Below are positions 60,901-64,000 of a DNA stretch of 64,000 nt, in pieces. The stretch is taken from the NCBI GenBank assembly GCA_017473865.1, contig JAFUJB010000014.1, positions 62,001-126,000 of the forward strand. The letters are read 5' to 3'. The first letter of the stretch is position 1, and every line of letters starts with the position of its first letter. Origin of the DNA: Clostridia bacterium. Lineage in GTDB: Bacteria > Bacillota > Clostridia > Oscillospirales > CAG-272. Below the pieces are notes generated by a model. It was not told where the DNA came from, searched no databases, and worked only from the letters and a program-made list of their open reading frames with translations. The position numbers and the translations under genes are program-made.

Positions 60901-62283
60901 TTATTTTTTCTTTTTCTTGTTTTTCTTTATCTTTTTCTTCGTAAATCTGTTTCCAAAGCCGCCAAAACCGCCGAGTCCCGGGATACCCTTGCCCGAGGAA
61001 AGCTGCTTCATAAGCTTGTTTGTCTGTTCAAACTGTTTGAGAAGCCTGTTTACGTCTTCGACAGTCGTACCGCTTCCCTTTGCAATCCTCTTTCTTCTCG
61101 ACGAAGAGATTATTTCGGGATTTTCTCTTTCCTGAACAGTCATTGATTTTATGATGGCTTCCATACGGTCAATCTGTTTTTCGTCAATTTTTGCATCTTT
61201 TAGGTCAAGTCCCTTAACTCCGGGCATCATACCCATAAGCTGTTCCATTGAACCCATACCTCTGATTTGCTCAAACTGTTCGAGATAGTCGGTCAGAGTA
61301 AATTTCGACTCGCGGAGCTTTTGTTCAAGTTCCGCCGCCTTTTTCTCGTCATAAGCCTGCTCCGCCTTTTCAATAAGCGAGAGCATATCGCCCATACCGA
61401 GAATTCTTGATGCCATTCTGTCGGGATGAAACGGCTCTATCGCATCAAGTTTTTCGCCCGTACCCACATATTTTATGGGTTTTCCCGTAATATATCTTAC
61501 GGAAAGCACGGCGCCGCCTCGCGTATCACCGTCCATTTTCGTAACGATAACACCCGTTATGTCAAGCAAATCGTTGAACGACTGCGCAACGTTTACCGCG
61601 TCCTGACCGGTCATCGCATCCACAACGAGCAGTATTTCAGTCGGCTGGACCTTGGCTTTTATATTGCGGAGCTCATCCATCATTTCTTCGTCAATGTGCA
61701 GTCTGCCCGCCGTATCGACGAATACCATATCATAACCGTTTTTCTTTGCGTGCTCAACGCCTGCTTTTGCAATTTCGACCGGACTTATCTTGTCTCCCAT
61801 TGTAAATACGGGAACACCGATCTGTCCTCCTACAACTTCAAGCTGTTTGATAGCCGCAGGTCTGTAAACGTCGCAGGCTACAAGCAATGGACGTTTGCCC
61901 TGCTTCTTGAAATGTGCCGCAAGTTTTGCCGCGTGAGTCGTCTTACCTGCACCCTGAAGACCCGTCATCATTATAACAGTCGGAGGCGCGGGTGAAATAT
62001 TGATCTTTGACTGAGTGCCGCCCATAAGCTCAATAAGCTCTTCGTTTACGATCTTGACAATCTGCTGAGCGGGCATAAGGCTTTCAAGCACCTGTGTGCC
62101 GACTGCCCTTTCTGTTACTTTATTTATAAAGTCCTTGACTACCTTGAAGTTTACGTCTGCCTCGAGCAACGCGAGCTTAATCTCGCGCATACCCGCCTTA
62201 ACATCGCTCTCGGTAAGTTTTCCTTTACTTCTGAAACTCTTGAATGCTGAAGATAATTTGTCTGCAAGGCTTCCGAATGTCAT
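60901..62283 (-). CDS. ffh: Signal recognition particle GTPase Ffh
   Basis: A 460-residue SRP54. N domain, then the GTPase with GLQGAGKTTHAAKLA (G1), DTAGRLHIDEEMMDEL (G3), TKMDGDTRGG (G4 region) and GTGEKLDAIEPFHPDRM; the Met-rich M domain ends GFGGFGNRFTKKK with a Lys tail. It binds signal sequences with 4.5S RNA and targets ribosomes to the membrane. SD AGGAGG precedes the ATG, and ylxM is 24 bp upstream. Confidence 0.98.
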   Translation of the reverse strand: MTFGSLADKLSSAFKSFRSKGKLTESDVKAGMREIKLALLEADVNFKVVKDFINKVTERAVGTQVLESLMPAQQIVKIVNEELIELMGGTQSKINISPAPPTVIMMTGLQGAGKTTHAAKLAAHFKKQGKRPLLVACDVYRPAAIKQLEVVGGQIGVPVFTMGDKISPVEIAKAGVEHAKKNGYDMVFVDTAGRLHIDEEMMDELRNIKAKVQPTEILLVVDAMTGQDAVNVAQSFNDLLDITGVIVTKMDGDTRGGAVLSVRYITGKPIKYVGTGEKLDAIEPFHPDRMASRILGMGDMLSLIEKAEQAYDEKKAAELEQKLRESKFTLTDYLEQFEQIRGMGSMEQLMGMMPGVKGLDLKDAKIDEKQIDRMEAIIKSMTVQERENPEIISSSRRKRIAKGSGTTVEDVNRLLKQFEQTNKLMKQLSSGKGIPGLGGFGGFGNRFTKKKIKKNKKKKK

Positions 62284-62307
62284 TTACAGCCTCCTTTTTT
62301 ATCAGTA

Positions 62308-62658
62308 TTAATCAAGCATTTTCTCTGCTACGGCAATAATGCCGTCTATTTCTTCACTGAGATGGGGATTTTTTTCTTTCATTGAAACAAGACGGTTAAT
62401 TATATAATCCGTATTTGCCTTGTTCTCGGTAAACTTGGACAAAAGTCCGAGTTTTTCTTCCATATCCATAAGAATTGTCTTGCACTTATTGAGCGAATCC
62501 CGTACTCCCTGAGGCGTAATACCCGTGATCTCGGATATTTCACGGAGCGAAAGGTCCTCATCAAACGAGAGTGATGCAATTTCTTTCTGACGCGCGGTCA
62601 GTATATCGCCGTAAAAATCAAACAAAAGCGACATATTCAATTTTTCATCGTATTTCAT
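62308..62658 (-). CDS. ylxM: YlxM-family helix-turn-helix protein
   Basis: A 116-residue protein of the YlxM/p13 family, predicted to have a sigma-factor-like HTH (LSFDEDLSLREISEITGITPQGVRDSLNKC). Such proteins bind or stimulate the SRP pathway and are almost always upstream of ffh, as here. The ATG at 62658 is preferred to 62679 because AGGTG lies at good spacing. Promoter at 62692-62720. Confidence 0.92.
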   Translation of the reverse strand: MKYDEKLNMSLLFDFYGDILTARQKEIASLSFDEDLSLREISEITGITPQGVRDSLNKCKTILMDMEEKLGLLSKFTENKANTDYIINRLVSMKEKNPHLSEEIDGIIAVAEKMLD

Positions 62659-62691
62659 CGCACAACACCTGTAAAGCAAAACACTTTACAC

Positions 62692-62720
62692 ATTATAACA
62701 ACAAAACTCCCCTTTGTCAA
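62692..62720 (-). promoter_or_regulatory. Sigma-A promoter of ylxM-ffh
   Basis: Minus strand TTGACA (62720-62715), 17-bp spacer, TATAAT (62697-62692). The -35 box lies in the loop side of a hairpin CCCCTTT...AAGGGG that may end comF transcription. Confidence 0.88.
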
Positions 62721-62748
62721 GGGGGTTTTTGTATTTTAATTAAAAGTA

Positions 62749-62783
62749 ATGGCTGTATACGCGTTCTGCCCGTACACAGCCAT
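62749..62783. terminator. Hairpin after comF
   Basis: ATGGCTGTATACG...CGTACACAGCCAT, three bases after the comF stop on the minus strand; a member of the dispersed family. Confidence 0.8.
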
Positions 62784-62786
62784 AGC

Positions 62787-63533
62787 TTAGCTCTTTCCTT
62801 CGTTTCTTGTACACAATATACAATCTACTCTCAATGCACCGTGCTCTTTAAGAAGCTCAGCGCACGCTGTCGCCATTGAGCCCGTAGTGCCTATATCGTC
62901 GACAAGCAGTATGTTCTTGCCGCGTATATTGTCAATAGTTTTCTTCTTTATACTACAATTCTTTCTTGCATTTTCGCGTCTCTGCTCCACGTGGTCAAGC
63001 TTCTTTTGCTCGGTCTTGCCGCCTTTGTGAAATAGTACGTCTGCATACCCGATTTCAAGAACTTCCGCCAATCTTTTTGCAAGCTTTTTCGCGTGGTCGT
63101 AGCCGTATTTCTTTATATTCCTAGGACCTCTGGGCACCCCGACACATACTGTGTTTTCCAATTTCTTTTTGTTTACGAGATTATCTGCCATCTCATTTGC
63201 AACAAAATCAAAAACGTCGCTGTCATTGCTCCTTTTCAGAGCATATACGAGCATATTCGCTACATTTTCTTCATCTTGAGAGGAATACGGCGCAAGATGT
63301 CTTACCGAGTCGACTCTGCTGTTATAAAAACGGCATTCGCATTTTACGTGTTCTTCCATACAGTTCGGACAGACCTCGGTCTTTTCATCTTCCCATTTTT
63401 CGTAACAGGTATCACACATATATCCGTCATAATCATACGCAAGAAGCTGACCGCATCCGACGCACCTTTTGACGAACATAATTTTGAGTAATTTTTCCTT
63501 TATCTTTTTGAGTCTGTTCATATAATGTATCAT
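62787..63533 (-). CDS. comF: ComF-family phosphoribosyltransferase-like protein
   Basis: A 248-residue ComFC-type protein. The N-terminus has zinc-ribbon cysteines (CVGCGQLL, CDTC, CPNC, CEC), the C-terminus the PRPP-binding motif LLVDDIGTTGSMATACAELL. ComF proteins assist DNA uptake or recombination in transformable Firmicutes, and are kept in many non-competent species. The ATG at 63533 overlaps the stop of recD2 (ATGA), suggesting coupling; ATG 63521 is an alternative four codons later. Confidence 0.92.
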   Translation of the reverse strand: MIHYMNRLKKIKEKLLKIMFVKRCVGCGQLLAYDYDGYMCDTCYEKWEDEKTEVCPNCMEEHVKCECRFYNSRVDSVRHLAPYSSQDEENVANMLVYALKRSNDSDVFDFVANEMADNLVNKKKLENTVCVGVPRGPRNIKKYGYDHAKKLAKRLAEVLEIGYADVLFHKGGKTEQKKLDHVEQRRENARKNCSIKKKTIDNIRGKNILLVDDIGTTGSMATACAELLKEHGALRVDCILCTRNEGKS

Positions 63534-64000
63534 TCAAAAACACTTAATAGCTGTTCAAGTCCCGTATATCGCTGAGTAGGCTTATTGGTGTCGACCATCT
63601 GCTGAACGACGTTCGCTTTGCCGACCATAATAACCATTCTCTGCGCTCTCGTTACGGCGGTATAGAGCAGATTTCGCGTCATAAGTCTGGGAGTAAAGCT
63701 GTACATCGGAATTATTACAACAGGATATTCACTTCCCTGACTTTTGTGTACGGTTATAGCATAGGCGTGTTCAAGCTCATCGAGATACGAATAGTCGTAG
63801 TCGACGTATCTGTTGTCGTCAAACACTATACGCATACGCTCGTTTCTGTTATCGATCTCGCTTATTATTCCAATATCGCCGTTAAATATGCCGACTCCCT
63901 CTTTATCTTCGCTTACCCATTCGATATCGTAATTATTTTTTACCTGCATAACCTTGTCTCCCTCGCGGAAAACAACGTCGCGCACTCTTTTTTCTTTTTT
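63530..64000 (-). CDS. recD2: RecD2-type helicase, C-terminal part (5' end outside window)
   Basis: The frame stays open to the right edge, so only about 155 C-terminal residues are seen. VFREGDKVMQVKNNYDIEW, ITVHKSQGSEYP and LLYTAVTRAQRMVIMVG are the SF1B/UvrD C-terminal motifs of RecD2, a 5'-3' DNA helicase involved in replication fork repair. The stop codon overlaps the comF start. A RecD-like YrrC assignment fits; nothing of the ATP-binding N-terminus is present. Confidence 0.9.
   Translation of the reverse strand, partial: KKEKRVRDVVFREGDKVMQVKNNYDIEWVSEDKEGVGIFNGDIGIISEIDNRNERMRIVFDDNRYVDYDYSYLDELEHAYAITVHKSQGSEYPVVIIPMYSFTPRLMTRNLLYTAVTRAQRMVIMVGKANVVQQMVDTNKPTQRYTGLEQLLSVFE

Overview
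The window looks like a chromosomal segment of a low-to-moderate GC, Gram-positive, anaerobic Clostridia member, probably an uncultured gut lineage. Pointers are a T-box leader on thrS, a PerR-like gene directly upstream of rubrerythrin, LytR-CpsA-Psr (LCP) proteins, the ylxM-ffh-rpsP-khpA cluster, ComF and RecD2-type genes, a DUF6472 protein and near-consensus sigma-A promoters (TTGACA-17-TATAAT) at many operons. No rRNA, tRNA, CRISPR array, intact insertion sequence or prophage structural gene was recognised.

Layout. 1-7123: housekeeping run rdgB(partial)-yhbY-nadD-yqeK-LCP-LCP-rsfS-leuS. 7164-10106: rpsU (too short for routine ORF calling), comM and a D-amino-acid aminotransferase. 10121-18322: a complete arginine operon argGHCJBDF behind a strong promoter with an ARG box. 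It ends in a 66-bp tandem repeat made of the 3' end of argF plus its terminator. 18625-26846 (mostly minus strand): a secreted nuclease lipoprotein, two zinc-ribbon membrane proteins, a DUF2752 protein, thrS with its T-box, a 2-hydroxyacid dehydrogenase, perR-rubrerythrin and a trigger-factor-like lipoprotein. 27088-30383: an aminotransferase, a purC-like gene and an XRE regulator. 30726-35545 (minus strand): a flavodoxin-like protein, a large lipoprotein and rpmG-secE-nusG-rplK-rplA, with a duplicated rplA 3' end. 35787-37121: an rRNA uracil methyltransferase.

37428-40834 is an accessory island: a small XRE regulator, a DUF6680 membrane protein, an NgoPII-type restriction enzyme, a C5-cytosine methyltransferase and an unknown 263-residue protein in one tight operon, bordered by repeat-rich non-coding DNA. 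41694-47796 is a tightly packed nine-gene plus-strand run: PHP, GDPD, GNAT, SDR, YbaK, DUF6472, a cyclase with an altered metal motif, an AAC(3)-fold protein with a Cys/His tail, and a TIM-barrel protein. Its last three genes look like an undescribed functional unit. 48466-50137 holds a self-cleaving (S24) repressor facing three small genes across divergent promoters with three copies of a 10-bp operator-like motif. 50229-56299 carries a DUF5780 lipoprotein and a GldA/F/G-like ABC system with a DUF4340 partner. 56544-60136 has HtrA and a two-component system. 60317-64000 has khpA, rpsP, ffh, ylxM, comF and the 3' end of recD2.

Two features cross gene boundaries. About twenty perfect or near-perfect hairpins at operon ends share arm sequences (for example ATGGCTATATACGGGC and ATGGTGTGCGGGC), suggesting a dispersed palindrome family that doubles as terminators. 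In two unrelated operons (argF, rplA) the last codons, stop codon and terminator have been duplicated downstream.
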